Assembly: GCA_937891565.1 (NCBI GenBank)
Contig: CALAHA010000383.1
Location: forward strand, 1-10,862
Length of the DNA: 10,862 nt
Direction of reading: 5' to 3'
Source of the DNA: an uncultured Ilumatobacter sp.
GTDB lineage: Bacteria; Actinomycetota; Acidimicrobiia; Acidimicrobiales; Ilumatobacteraceae
In this document: piece by piece, positions 1 to 5,510 of the stretch
How the letters are laid out: the number at the start of each line of letters is the position of its first letter
Position numbering within the stretch: the first letter of the stretch is position 1
Translations under genes and position numbers: made by a program
The notes under the pieces: generated by a model
Databases searched by the model: none
What the model saw: only the letters and a program-made list of their open reading frames with translations
Told to the model about the DNA's origin: nothing

Positions 1-13
1 CCAGCGCAACCCT

Positions 14-718
14 TCAACTGCTGTGGCGCAGGCGGGTTCGTTGCGTGCCGTCGGTGTCGAAGTTGGCTGGGTCGAGCCAGCGTTCGAACTCGGTCTTTCT
101 GGCCTGCCACTCGACGTCGGTGATCGAGAACCACGTGGTGTCGCGGGTGCGGCCCTTGTAGATGATTGCCTGGCGGAAGGTTCCTTCGTAGGTGAACCCG
201 AGTCGGCGCGCAGCCGCCTGTGATGCGGCATTATGCGCGTCGCATTTCCACTCGTATCGTCGGTAGCCGAGTTCGTCGAATGCTCGGCGCATCATCAAGA
301 ACATTGCTTCGGTGGCGAGCGGTGTGCGCTGCAGGGCCGGCGAGAAATTGATGTAACCGACCTCAATGCTGCCGACATGCGGTTCGATTCGCTGAAAGCT
401 TGCGAAACCGACAGCTCGACCACTGGATGCGTCGACAATCGTGTGGAACAGCGGATCGTCTCCGAAGCAGGTCGCGGCCATCCAGGTGCCGAAGGCGTCG
501 ATGTCGGTGAAGGGGCCGTGCGGGAGATAGGTCCAGTTGCGGCCGTCGGTGTCGAGCGCGAAGGCACCGAAGAGGTCAGCGCAGTGCAGGTCGAGGTCAA
601 TTGGCTCGAGGTTGACGAGCCGACCATGCATCCGTGAGCGAGGCGGCACGGTGCTGGGCTGCCAGTTGGGAAGGGCTTGGCCGATCGGCTGGCCAAGTTC
701 GTTGGTGTAGTCCGGCAT
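14..718 (-). CDS. GNAT-family N-acetyltransferase (RimJ/RimL-like)
   Basis: Predicted 234-residue acetyltransferase that would move the acetyl group of acetyl-CoA to an amine; the substrate is unknown. The core runs from about residue 95 to 210: strand GRAVGFASF, strand SIEVGYINFSP, an acetyl-CoA loop LQRTPLATEA followed by a helix, then NAASQAAARRLGFTYEGTFR, which is the usual C-terminal GNAT signature (N..S..AA.RLGF..EG). This order matches the RimJ/RimL-like group that also acetylates small molecules. I chose the ATG at 718 over an upstream ATG at 775 because GGAAGG lies about 10 nt before it and because 775 would overlap the preceding gene by 55 nt. Only 2 nt separate it from the stop of the CGNR gene, so the two are probably co-transcribed and translationally coupled. 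The family assignment is firm; the specific role is not known. Confidence 0.88.
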   Translation of the reverse strand: MPDYTNELGQPIGQALPNWQPSTVPPRSRMHGRLVNLEPIDLDLHCADLFGAFALDTDGRNWTYLPHGPFTDIDAFGTWMAATCFGDDPLFHTIVDASSGRAVGFASFQRIEPHVGSIEVGYINFSPALQRTPLATEAMFLMMRRAFDELGYRRYEWKCDAHNAASQAAARRLGFTYEGTFRQAIIYKGRTRDTTWFSITDVEWQARKTEFERWLDPANFDTDGTQRTRLRHSS

Positions 719-720
719 GA

Positions 721-1296
721 TCAGCGAGCCTTCCGGCGCTTTCGATGATCGGCGGTATGGGTGCGGCTTGCACACCGCGGATCAGAGCAAAACCGTCGAG
801 ACCCGTTACGAGACGAATCGTAAAAGAGGTGTTCGCAGTCATCGGCGGCGCATCGGCCGAAGCGTTTTACTCCGTGTTCGCAGAGGTCTTGGGCGATAGC
901 CATCAGCACATCGGCCATGACTTGGTCGTCGAATGTGGCTGACGGTGGCGTCCAGTGGACATGGAGGTCGGATCCGTCGTGGTCGCTGAGCGAGGGGGCC
1001 ACGGTGAGTTCGGTGAGCTCGGCGTTGACCCAGGTTCCAGCTGGACCAACACCGCTGGTTGGCAGTGTTGCTAGGCGGGGGAGGAGGTCGAGCATGCGCT
1101 GCGTCAACCGACGGACTGCGGCAATCGGAGCGGTTGCGGCACGTGAAAATCCTTGTTCGTGAAGGAGCCGCCGTGCCGCTTCGTGTTCGAGGATTTCACC
1201 GGTGTCATCGATGGCGTCGTTGATCGCATTGGCAAATTCGATGGCTGCATCGAGCGTCAGCTGGATCTCGGTGTTGTTGCCCGAAGTCACATACAC
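721..1296 (-). CDS. CGNR zinc-finger (ABATE-type) protein, putative transcriptional regulator
   Basis: Predicted 191-residue protein with the two-part layout of the CGNR/ABATE family: a helical N-terminal stress-sensor-like region (about residues 12-140) and a C-terminal zinc ribbon. The zinc site is visible as Cys149, Cys154, Cys170 and Cys175 (C-x4-C-x15-C-x4-C), with the family's DSSRNGSRRFCS stretch between the pairs and a basic tail HRKRRKAR. The name-giving CGNR is CASR here, so only Cys and Arg are kept. Family members are common in actinobacteria and are thought to be DNA-binding regulators; no target is known. The start is a GTG only 6 nt after a TAGATT hexamer, with no Shine-Dalgarno, which suggests a leaderless mRNA; a second in-frame GTG two codons later is possible. 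It is followed directly by the GNAT gene. Confidence 0.85.
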   Translation of the reverse strand: MYVTSGNNTEIQLTLDAAIEFANAINDAIDDTGEILEHEAARRLLHEQGFSRAATAPIAAVRRLTQRMLDLLPRLATLPTSGVGPAGTWVNAELTELTVAPSLSDHDGSDLHVHWTPPSATFDDQVMADVLMAIAQDLCEHGVKRFGRCAADDCEHLFYDSSRNGSRRFCSDPRCASRTHTADHRKRRKAR

Positions 1297-1302
1297 ACCG
1301 TT

Positions 1303-1308
1303 AATCTA
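1303..1308 (-). promoter_or_regulatory. Candidate -10 box (TAGATT) of the CGNR-GNAT unit
   Basis: TAGATT on the minus strand ends 6 nt before the GTG start, so transcription would begin at or beside the start codon. No good -35 hexamer is seen at 16-18 nt upstream. It is inferred from position and similarity to TATAAT only. Confidence 0.3.
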
Positions 1309-1392
1309 GCCCATCTCGTCCATGTAAGGAGTCAGTAGAGTTTGACTACTTACACACCGTCAGACCCGATCGTGATCGACGGCGACCCCTCG

Positions 1393-1399
1393 AAAGGAG
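1393..1399 (+). promoter_or_regulatory. Ribosome binding site (AAAGGAG) that fixes a GTG start
   Basis: AAAGGAG lies 6 nt before the GTG at 1406. It is the reason for choosing that non-ATG start for the PQ-loop protein, whose hydrophobic first segment begins immediately after it. Confidence 0.7.
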
Positions 1400-1405
1400 T
1401 GTTCC

Positions 1406-2032
1406 GTGAACCTCATACTCAATCTCATAGTGATTGCTGCCAGTGTCTTGGGATCTGGCATGGCCTTTCCTCAGGCTCGGCGGCTGATGAAGACGCGCAG
1501 CGTCGACGGGGTGTCTCCCGTGTGGATCGGCGTCAGCATGGCGATCAACGGCTGGTGGACGGCATACGCGATCACCACGCCGCTGTGGGCGCTGCTGCCC
1601 GTCTCCAGTGTGTCGTTCCTCCTCTACGCATCGATCGCGGTCTTGTATGTGAAGACGGTCGGCGTTCGCAGCCTTGGCGGCATAGCGATTGGAGCATTCG
1701 GGCTCGGCATGGTGCCGCTTCCTTTCCTACTTGCAGCCGGCTGGGAAGTGGCCGGTCTGGCAATCGGCCTCTGCTACGGCATCCAACTCGCGCCAGCCGT
1801 CGTGGCTGCGCATCGCACTCGGGCACTCGATGGCGTTTCGGCGGGAACATGGAACATGTCGTTCGTCGAGGCGTTGCTCTGGCTCGTCTATGGCCTTTCC
1901 GTGGCTGATGCAGCGCTCATCGCTGGCGGCGCCGCAGGCATCGTTATGGCGGGCGCGATCCTGCTCCGTCTGGCTCTCACGGGCTATCGCCCCTTTGCAA
2001 TCGCGCGGCCCCGCCGACTCGGAGTGGCGTAA
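1406..2032 (+). CDS. PQ-loop / SWEET-like membrane transporter with two repeats
   Basis: Predicted 208-residue integral membrane protein with about seven hydrophobic segments. It carries two PQ-loop (MtN3-like) units: the first has FPQARRLMKTRSVDGVSP (Pro22-Gln23) followed by W40..N48-G-W50-W51; the second has LAPAVVAAHRTRALDGVS (Pro130-Ala131) followed by W149-N150..W159. Bacterial SemiSWEETs usually have one unit of about 90 residues and pair up, so this is a fused duplicate more like the two-unit organisation of eukaryotic SWEETs or PQ-loop transporters. Such proteins move sugars or other small solutes by facilitated diffusion; the substrate here cannot be read. Gln is lost from the second PQ pair, so the halves have diverged. 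A GTG start with a strong ribosome site is used. It is divergent from the CGNR gene and 107 bp upstream of the cold-shock gene. Confidence 0.82.
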   Translation: MNLILNLIVIAASVLGSGMAFPQARRLMKTRSVDGVSPVWIGVSMAINGWWTAYAITTPLWALLPVSSVSFLLYASIAVLYVKTVGVRSLGGIAIGAFGLGMVPLPFLLAAGWEVAGLAIGLCYGIQLAPAVVAAHRTRALDGVSAGTWNMSFVEALLWLVYGLSVADAALIAGGAAGIVMAGAILLRLALTGYRPFAIARPRRLGVA

Positions 2033-2127
2033 CGCATACGCGCTACGGAGGCGCTGCGCGGTGTGTTCGGTCCCCTCACTCATTAGAGTGGGCTGTTGAA
2101 CACGGGTCAAAGTGGCCCGGAAGTTAA

Positions 2128-2134
2128 TAAGGAG
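2128..2134 (+). promoter_or_regulatory. Ribosome binding site of the cold-shock gene (TAAGGAG)
   Basis: TAAGGAG lies 5 nt before the ATG at 2140, a near-consensus site as is usual for strongly expressed cold-shock genes. Upstream, a small hairpin CACTC-ATTA-GAGTG (2077-2090) sits in the probable leader; I could not find a convincing promoter. Confidence 0.7.
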
Positions 2135-2139
2135 CCACA

Positions 2140-2343
2140 ATGGCAACTACCGGTACGGTCAAGTTTTTCAACGACGAGAAGGGCTTCGGCTTCATCTCAC
2201 GTGACGATGGCGATGATGTCTTCGTTCACTACTCCAACATCGCCGGCACTGGCCGTCGTTCGCTGGCTGACGGCGACACCGTCGAGTTCGACATCGCCCC
2301 GGGCCGCAAGGGCCCCGAGGCTGTCGACGTCAAAGTAATCTGA
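2140..2343 (+). CDS. cspA: CspA-family cold-shock protein
   Basis: A 67-residue single cold-shock domain, the normal length for CspA-type RNA and single-stranded DNA chaperones acting in the cytoplasm. Both nucleic-acid binding motifs are intact: RNP1 as KGFGFI (residues 14-19) and RNP2 as VFVHY (27-31), preceded by TGTVKFFN. The domain continues through the usual DGDTVEFDIAPGRKGPEA segment and ends in VDVKVI. The ATG is set by a TAAGGAG site. Its TGA stop at 2341-2343 overlaps the ribosome site of the next gene, so the two are very likely translated in a coupled manner. The specific paralogue, and whether it is cold-induced or constitutive, cannot be told from sequence. Confidence 0.96.
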   Translation: MATTGTVKFFNDEKGFGFISRDDGDDVFVHYSNIAGTGRRSLADGDTVEFDIAPGRKGPEAVDVKVI

Positions 2344-2348
2344 GGAGG
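2342..2348 (+). promoter_or_regulatory. Ribosome binding site (GAGGAGG) overlapping the csp stop, fixing a TTG start
   Basis: GAGGAGG begins inside the TGA stop of the cold-shock gene and lies 8 nt before a TTG at 2357. This supports TTG initiation and coupling of the downstream gene to cold-shock protein translation. Confidence 0.65.
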
Positions 2349-2356
2349 CGGTCTGA

Positions 2357-2668
2357 TTGGCCTCTAGCCCACAGTCATATCAAAAGCGTCAGCGCGAACT
2401 CCGTAAGAAGGAAAAGAAGGCCGAGAAACAGGCTATTCGCCACGGAAAAAGCGCTGAGAAAGATGAAAATGATGACGACGATGTGCCCGACGAGGACGCG
2501 CTACTCGAAGAGTTTCGCCTCCTGAACGAGTCCTTCGCCGCGGGTGACGTCACTCAGGACGACTTTGATTACCGCAAGGCTGATCTCTTTCACAAGATGG
2601 GCTTAGGCGAAGCGCCTGAGCCTCGTGAAGAGGAAGCCAAAAAAGAAGCGGCCGAGTCGACCGACTGA
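2357..2668 (+). CDS. Small highly charged protein with SHOCT-like C-terminal region
   Basis: Predicted 103-residue soluble protein of unknown function. Residues 8-30 are very rich in Lys, Arg and Glu (KRQRELRKKEKKAEKQAIR) and likely form a basic helix or coiled coil. Residues 36-48 form an acidic run (DENDDDDVPDED). Residues 49-80 follow the SHOCT pattern: a helix LLEEFRLLNESFAAG, the turn G-D-V-T-Q-D-D-F, and a second helix with the conserved Lys (YRKADLFHKMG). The tail is again charged. SHOCT segments are short oligomerisation or targeting helices found at protein C-termini; the match here is my reading of the pattern, not a search. The TTG start is supported by GAGGAGG. Tight coupling to the cold-shock gene suggests a partner role in RNA handling, but this is inference. 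Its last codons and stop form part of the long terminator hairpin. Confidence 0.75.
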   Translation: MASSPQSYQKRQRELRKKEKKAEKQAIRHGKSAEKDENDDDDVPDEDALLEEFRLLNESFAAGDVTQDDFDYRKADLFHKMGLGEAPEPREEEAKKEAAESTD

Positions 2669-2757
2669 CGGTCACCAGTCCGAATCTCACAATAACCCCC
2701 CGGCTCAGGCCAGGGGGTTATTGTCGTATTCGGACTGGCGACCGTCAGTCGGACTCG
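2653..2757. terminator. Very long bidirectional hairpin terminator between converging genes
   Basis: An imperfect palindrome of about 105 nt. Three stem blocks pair: 2661-2673 with 2740-2752 (13 bp), 2675-2685 with 2728-2738 (11 bp) and 2689-2700 with 2713-2724 (12 bp), closing a 12-nt loop; an outer CGAGT/ACTCG pair adds 5 bp. The innermost stem is AATAACCCCC/GGGGGTTATT, giving a GC stem followed by a T-rich run in both directions, as expected for a two-way intrinsic terminator. It includes the stop codon of the SHOCT-like gene and lies 23 nt beyond the stop of the DddP-like gene. Confidence 0.75.
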
Positions 2758-2780
2758 CGCCATGACTGTGTCGTGCCGAC

Positions 2781-3116
2781 TCAGAGCTGCAGGTCGAGCG
2801 CAAAGTGCGTGAGGAGTTCAGGGCCGTCGGCCGTGACGAGCACCTGGTTCTCAAGCTTGACGCCCTCCGCCCACTCGCTCGAGCCCGCTGCTGAACGTGG
2901 TCCGACATATGACTCAACGGTGAGGACCATCCCCACGTCGAGTTGCCCGTCGAAGCCCCACTCATCCCAGATCTCGGGGAAGTAAATCTCCGGGTATTCG
3001 TCGCATTGGCCGACGCCATGAAAGAGACAGGAGTAGTGGCGGTAGTGCTCTGGGTCGGGGAATGACGACTCGAATGTGAGGTCGCGAAACGATCGACCCG
3101 GGGTGAGGAGGGCCAT
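2781..3116 (-). CDS. C-terminal part of the DddP-like gene, after the TAG
   Basis: A 111-residue open stretch in the same frame as the upstream part, starting at the first Met after the TAG. It holds the second half of the M24 active site: His366 and Asp372 in LFHGVGQCDEYP, Glu401 in GMVLTVES and Glu422 in VKLENQVLVT (numbers of the read-through protein). No ribosome site precedes its ATG, so separate translation is doubtful; it is best seen as the severed end of the gene. The coding pattern shows no further lesion, which suggests that the interruption is recent or artefactual. Confidence 0.6.
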   Translation of the reverse strand: MALLTPGRSFRDLTFESSFPDPEHYRHYSCLFHGVGQCDEYPEIYFPEIWDEWGFDGQLDVGMVLTVESYVGPRSAAGSSEWAEGVKLENQVLVTADGPELLTHFALDLQL

Positions 3117-3128
3117 GTTCTGTTGGAG

Positions 3129-4115
3129 CTATTCGCAGGCAAGGTCGTACGTGTGCTGCTGCTCATTGGTCGGCCCACCGCATTGGCCGCGGCCCTCTCC
3201 GGCAATCCAGGTCCGCGAGATGTCGACCATCATCCCGTAGGCGCCGACCAGGTCGGTGTCGTAGGCCACGATGTCACCAGGCTCGATCACTCGGCTCGAC
3301 GCCTCCTGCATCCAGGGGTTCGTCCGCGGGCCCGAAGCGATAATCTGGGTTTCTATCCACTCGCCGCCGCGTCTGATGTTGCCGGAGTGGAGGAGTGCCC
3401 AGAGTTCCCGTTCAGTCATACCCGGCGTGAGCGCGGCGTGCATTTCGGTCATTGTGGTTTCGCAGGCATTGATTGCGCAGCGCATCGCGAGGATCTCGTC
3501 GGCACCCTTGATTGAGCGTGCGAGCTCCATTACCTCCTGCCCAAAACCAACCTCGACACCTGCGTCTTCGAGGAGCCGGTAGCCGACGTGATGGCACTGA
3601 TCGACAGCGATGCGCGGGTTTTCGCCGCAGTGTTCGGTGATCACGGCGATCATCTCGTTCGTCCAACGTGTGGCCTGTTCGGCGTGGCGGGGTCCGGCGA
3701 GGAAGTACGTCGAGCCGATCGCAGGACGCACCTCGTCGATCTCGGCTGAGTGTGCTGCAAGGTAGTTGCACCCGTAGTAGTCCCACAGGATGACGTGACC
3801 GTCGGCGCCGACGAAGGCGTATCGAGCGCCGTTGTGCATCACCCAAAGCTGCATGTTGGTCGTATCGGTGACGTACCGAATATTCATGGGATCCATCACG
3901 ATGATGCCGTCGTAGCCGTGGGTTGCGAGCTGTGCGGTGACCCGGTCGACCCGGTAGCGCCGCATGGCGGGAAGGTCAGGGAGTATCAGGCCGGCGGATG
4001 CCCACTCCGCGATTGCCGGATCGCCGGGGCCGATCGTGAGGTGGTGGCCACCCCCGCCGGCGAAGCGAACTTCGGCTGCAGCATTTGCCAACGACGCTGC
4101 GATCTTGCCCGACAT
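3129..4115 (-). CDS. N-terminal part of the DddP-like gene, up to the TAG
   Basis: A 328-residue reading frame holding the creatinase-type N-terminal domain (about 50-190) and the first half of the pita-bread M24 domain with Asp286, Asp288 and Asp298 (YDTDLVGAYGMMVDIS). It ends at TAG after TYDLACE. The ATG at 4115 is kept because similarity to DddP begins by about residue 28 (IGP..IAEWASAGL), upstream of the next Met at 51. The ribosome site is poor. The start is 7 nt from a REP-like palindrome, whose outer end supplies a TAACTT hexamer 6 nt before the ATG. On its own this product lacks four of the seven active-site residues. Confidence 0.7.
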   Translation of the reverse strand: MSGKIAASLANAAAEVRFAGGGGHHLTIGPGDPAIAEWASAGLILPDLPAMRRYRVDRVTAQLATHGYDGIIVMDPMNIRYVTDTTNMQLWVMHNGARYAFVGADGHVILWDYYGCNYLAAHSAEIDEVRPAIGSTYFLAGPRHAEQATRWTNEMIAVITEHCGENPRIAVDQCHHVGYRLLEDAGVEVGFGQEVMELARSIKGADEILAMRCAINACETTMTEMHAALTPGMTERELWALLHSGNIRRGGEWIETQIIASGPRTNPWMQEASSRVIEPGDIVAYDTDLVGAYGMMVDISRTWIAGEGRGQCGGPTNEQQHTYDLACE

Positions 4116-4122
4116 TCCGCAA

Positions 4123-4160
4123 AGTTACGTATGGGGTCAGGCCCCTTTCGCAACTCTGTC
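4123..4160. repeat. REP-like palindromic element, copy A
   Basis: A 38-nt sequence that matches copy B (5464-5501) in inverse orientation with one mismatch at 4127; 33 nt (4128-4160) are identical. Its own fold is AGTTACG/CGCAACT as outer arms (one mismatch) and GGGG/CCCC as inner stem around a TCAGG loop. It lies in the 118-bp control region between the DddP-like and Rieske genes, 7 nt from the former's start codon. Confidence 0.85.
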
Positions 4161-4168
4161 CATGACAG
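4156..4168. promoter_or_regulatory. Dyad CTGTC-CAT-GACAG, candidate operator
   Basis: A perfect 5-bp inverted repeat with a 3-nt spacer, centred about 70 nt before the proposed transcription start of the Rieske gene, close to the -65 position typical for LysR regulators. The half-site CATGACAG recurs in the LysR/oxidase control region at 6439. It partly overlaps the end of REP-like copy A. Confidence 0.4.
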
Positions 4169-4197
4169 CGGTTCGATTCCACATGACACGATCGGTG

Positions 4198-4226
4198 TTG
4201 ACCGAACGTCGGTGACCGTGGAGAAT
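4198..4226 (+). promoter_or_regulatory. Promoter of the Rieske gene, probably leaderless
   Basis: TTGACC (4198-4203) and GAGAAT (4221-4226) are separated by exactly 17 nt and match the -35 and -10 consensus at 5 of 6 and 4 of 6 positions. The GTG start at 4234 lies 7 nt after the -10 box, so the message would start at the start codon. GGAG at 4220-4223 is rather far for a ribosome site, which favours leaderless initiation. Confidence 0.5.
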
Positions 4227-4233
4227 CAGCGCC

Positions 4234-5487
4234 GTGACACAGTGGACCGACGAGTCGGCATGGGTGGGGACGCGCCGCCCAATGCGCACTGCGACAGGCC
4301 TCGATCCGGCCGCCTACGCGAGCGATGAGTTCTATTTTGTAGAGCAGCAGCGTGTCTTCGGCCAAGCCTGGGTCTGCGTTGGAATCGCTGACGAGGCCAT
4401 TGCTGGGCGGATGCTCGTCCGCCAGGTCGGCTCCAAGTCGGTCCTCCTGACTCGCAATGAAACAGGCGACCTCCGTGGCTTCGTCAACTCGTGTCGGCAC
4501 CGCGGCACCGAACTGGCCGAAGCCGACTGCGATATCGCCGGCACTATCCGCTGCCCGTATCACAGGTGGGGGTACTCGCTGGACGGCGCTCTGAAGGCAA
4601 CACCGTTCTTCAACGAAGTGCCGCGCGACGACTTCGACAAGTCTGACTTCGGCTTACTCCCCGTCCGCGTCGACACGTGGGGCGTGTTGCTCTTTGCCTG
4701 TCTCGCCAACGACACGCCACCGCTTCTTGACTGGCTTGGTGACCTTCCCGATCGGATGGCTGGCTACCACCTCGACACGTGGTCGACTGTGCACCAGGAG
4801 TCGCTCGACATTCAAGCGAACTGGAAGCTGATCACTGAAAACTTCCAGGAGTATTACCACCTGACGTGGGTCCATCCCGAGCTTGCGAAGGTGTCGCGGG
4901 TCGCCGATCACTACCGCTACCAGGGCAGGGGCATGTACTGCGGGCAGACCACCACGCCGGTCTCAGGCGACGAGCGCGACGACTGGCTGGCGCTGCCCGA
5001 AGCGCCAGGCCTCGATGCTTCTGACTCGGTGAGCGGACGTTTCGTTGCGATCTTTCCGAACGTCATTCTGTCTGTTCTGCCTAACCATGTGTGGATGATG
5101 CGCCTCGATCCGCTCGCCCCCGGCATGACCCGCGAAACCTGCACGATGCTCCTTCCTACCGGTGTGCAAGATGGTGATGGTGTGCAAGGTGGTGATGGCG
5201 ATGCCATTGCACCGACGCGCCGGTTTTGGGTCGACGTGAACAACGAAGACATCGACATCGTTCAACGTGGTCAGCGCGGCCTCGCGCGTGGTGGCGTTCC
5301 CGCGGGCCCGTTGGCGCCACGCTTCGAAGAGCCGCTGCACCGATTCCACAACATGCTTGCTGATTGCATGACCAACGACGGCCTTGGTGCGCTGCGGGTT
5401 CCGACCGGCGACCAGCCCGGTGACACCTGGGGTGCCGGCGACAATCCTGCCCCCGCCGCCATCGACAGAGTTGCGAAAGGGGCCTGA
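4234..5487 (+). CDS. Rieske non-heme iron oxygenase alpha subunit (carnitine/glycine betaine/choline monooxygenase clade)
   Basis: A 417-residue oxygenase component that would use O2 and electrons from a reductase to hydroxylate, and often so demethylate or cleave, a small substrate. The Rieske [2Fe-2S] centre is CRHRG (Cys87, His89) and CPYHRW (Cys107, His110). The catalytic domain has NWKLITENFQEYYHLTWVHPE with iron ligands His209 and His214, probable third ligand Asp339 (NEDIDIVQRGQRGL), and Glu206 at the inter-subunit bridging position. A bridging Glu and the C-terminal FEEPLHRFHNMLAD resemble CntA, GbcA and choline monooxygenase, whose substrates carry a trimethylammonium group. No beta subunit is near, as expected for that alpha-only clade. 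Residues 310-324 contain a duplicated GVQDGD/GVQGGD insert. The last residues (RVAKGA) and the stop come from REP-like copy B. Electrons may come from the reductase gene at 7985. The exact substrate is unknown. Confidence 0.9.
   Translation: MTQWTDESAWVGTRRPMRTATGLDPAAYASDEFYFVEQQRVFGQAWVCVGIADEAIAGRMLVRQVGSKSVLLTRNETGDLRGFVNSCRHRGTELAEADCDIAGTIRCPYHRWGYSLDGALKATPFFNEVPRDDFDKSDFGLLPVRVDTWGVLLFACLANDTPPLLDWLGDLPDRMAGYHLDTWSTVHQESLDIQANWKLITENFQEYYHLTWVHPELAKVSRVADHYRYQGRGMYCGQTTTPVSGDERDDWLALPEAPGLDASDSVSGRFVAIFPNVILSVLPNHVWMMRLDPLAPGMTRETCTMLLPTGVQDGDGVQGGDGDAIAPTRRFWVDVNNEDIDIVQRGQRGLARGGVPAGPLAPRFEEPLHRFHNMLADCMTNDGLGALRVPTGDQPGDTWGAGDNPAPAAIDRVAKGA
5161..5196 (+). repeat. 18-bp tandem duplication inside the Rieske gene
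   Basis: Two copies of GGTGTGCAAGRTGGTGAT (5161-5178 and 5179-5196) differ at one base, followed by a partial GGCGAT. They are in frame and encode GVQDGD-GVQGGD, probably a flexible surface loop before the strand with the third iron ligand. Confidence 0.85.
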
Positions 5488-5501
5488 CCCCATACGCAAC
5501 T
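5464..5501. repeat. REP-like palindromic element, copy B
   Basis: Inverse copy of the element at 4123-4160. It has perfect outer arms AGTTGCG (5469-5475) and CGCAACT (5495-5501) and an inner GGGG/CCCC stem around CCTGA. It overlaps the final codons of the Rieske gene, whose TGA stop lies in the loop, and fills most of the 23-bp gap to the converging LysR gene, so it may also act as a terminator for both. Confidence 0.85.
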
Positions 5502-5510
5502 GTGTGGGAT

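Larger units (their letters stand above)
2781..4115 (-). pseudogene. dddP: DddP-like M24-fold enzyme (DMSP lyase type) interrupted by one in-frame TAG
   Basis: Read through a single TAG (3129-3131), this frame gives 444 positions, close to the about 446 residues of DddP, the M24-peptidase-fold lyase that cleaves dimethylsulfoniopropionate to acrylate and dimethyl sulfide. Matches to DddP as I remember it include NIRYVTDTTNMQLW (79-91), RRGGEWIET (248-256), SGPRTNPW (261-268) and LFHGVGQCDEYP. The expected metal ligands are all present: Asp286, Asp288, Asp298, His366, Glu401 and Glu422, as is Asp372, the equivalent of the proposed catalytic Asp377 of Ruegeria DddP. The stop falls at position 329, before four of these seven residues, so the truncated product should be inactive. 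There is no frame change, only the nonsense codon, where CAG (Gln) would fit. It could be a recent mutation, a sequencing error or, less likely, a readthrough site. A relative with another substrate cannot be excluded. The gene is divergent from the Rieske gene. Confidence 0.72.

Noticed and set aside
2033..2139. Promoter of the cold-shock gene
   Set aside because: TTGAAC (2096) and TAGAGT (2084) resemble promoter hexamers but neither has a partner at a proper spacing.
3129..3131. Pyrrolysine at the TAG
   Set aside because: Pyrrolysine is known mainly from methylamine methyltransferases of methanogens and some bacteria; the DddP position is not conserved and no PYLIS-like or pyl gene context is seen.
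3112..3135. Frameshift as the cause of the split DddP-like gene
   Set aside because: The distance between the two starts (999 nt) is a multiple of three and reading straight through gives continuous family similarity, so it is a nonsense codon, not a frameshift.
3750..4328. Plus-strand frame running from inside the DddP-like gene into the Rieske gene
   Set aside because: It overlaps two better supported genes and crosses the REP-like element; low-complexity composition typical of a shadow frame.
4123..5501. Calling the Rieske gene a transposon
   Set aside because: There is no transposase and no target-site duplication outside the two repeats; the repeats are short palindromes, so REP-like elements are the safer description.
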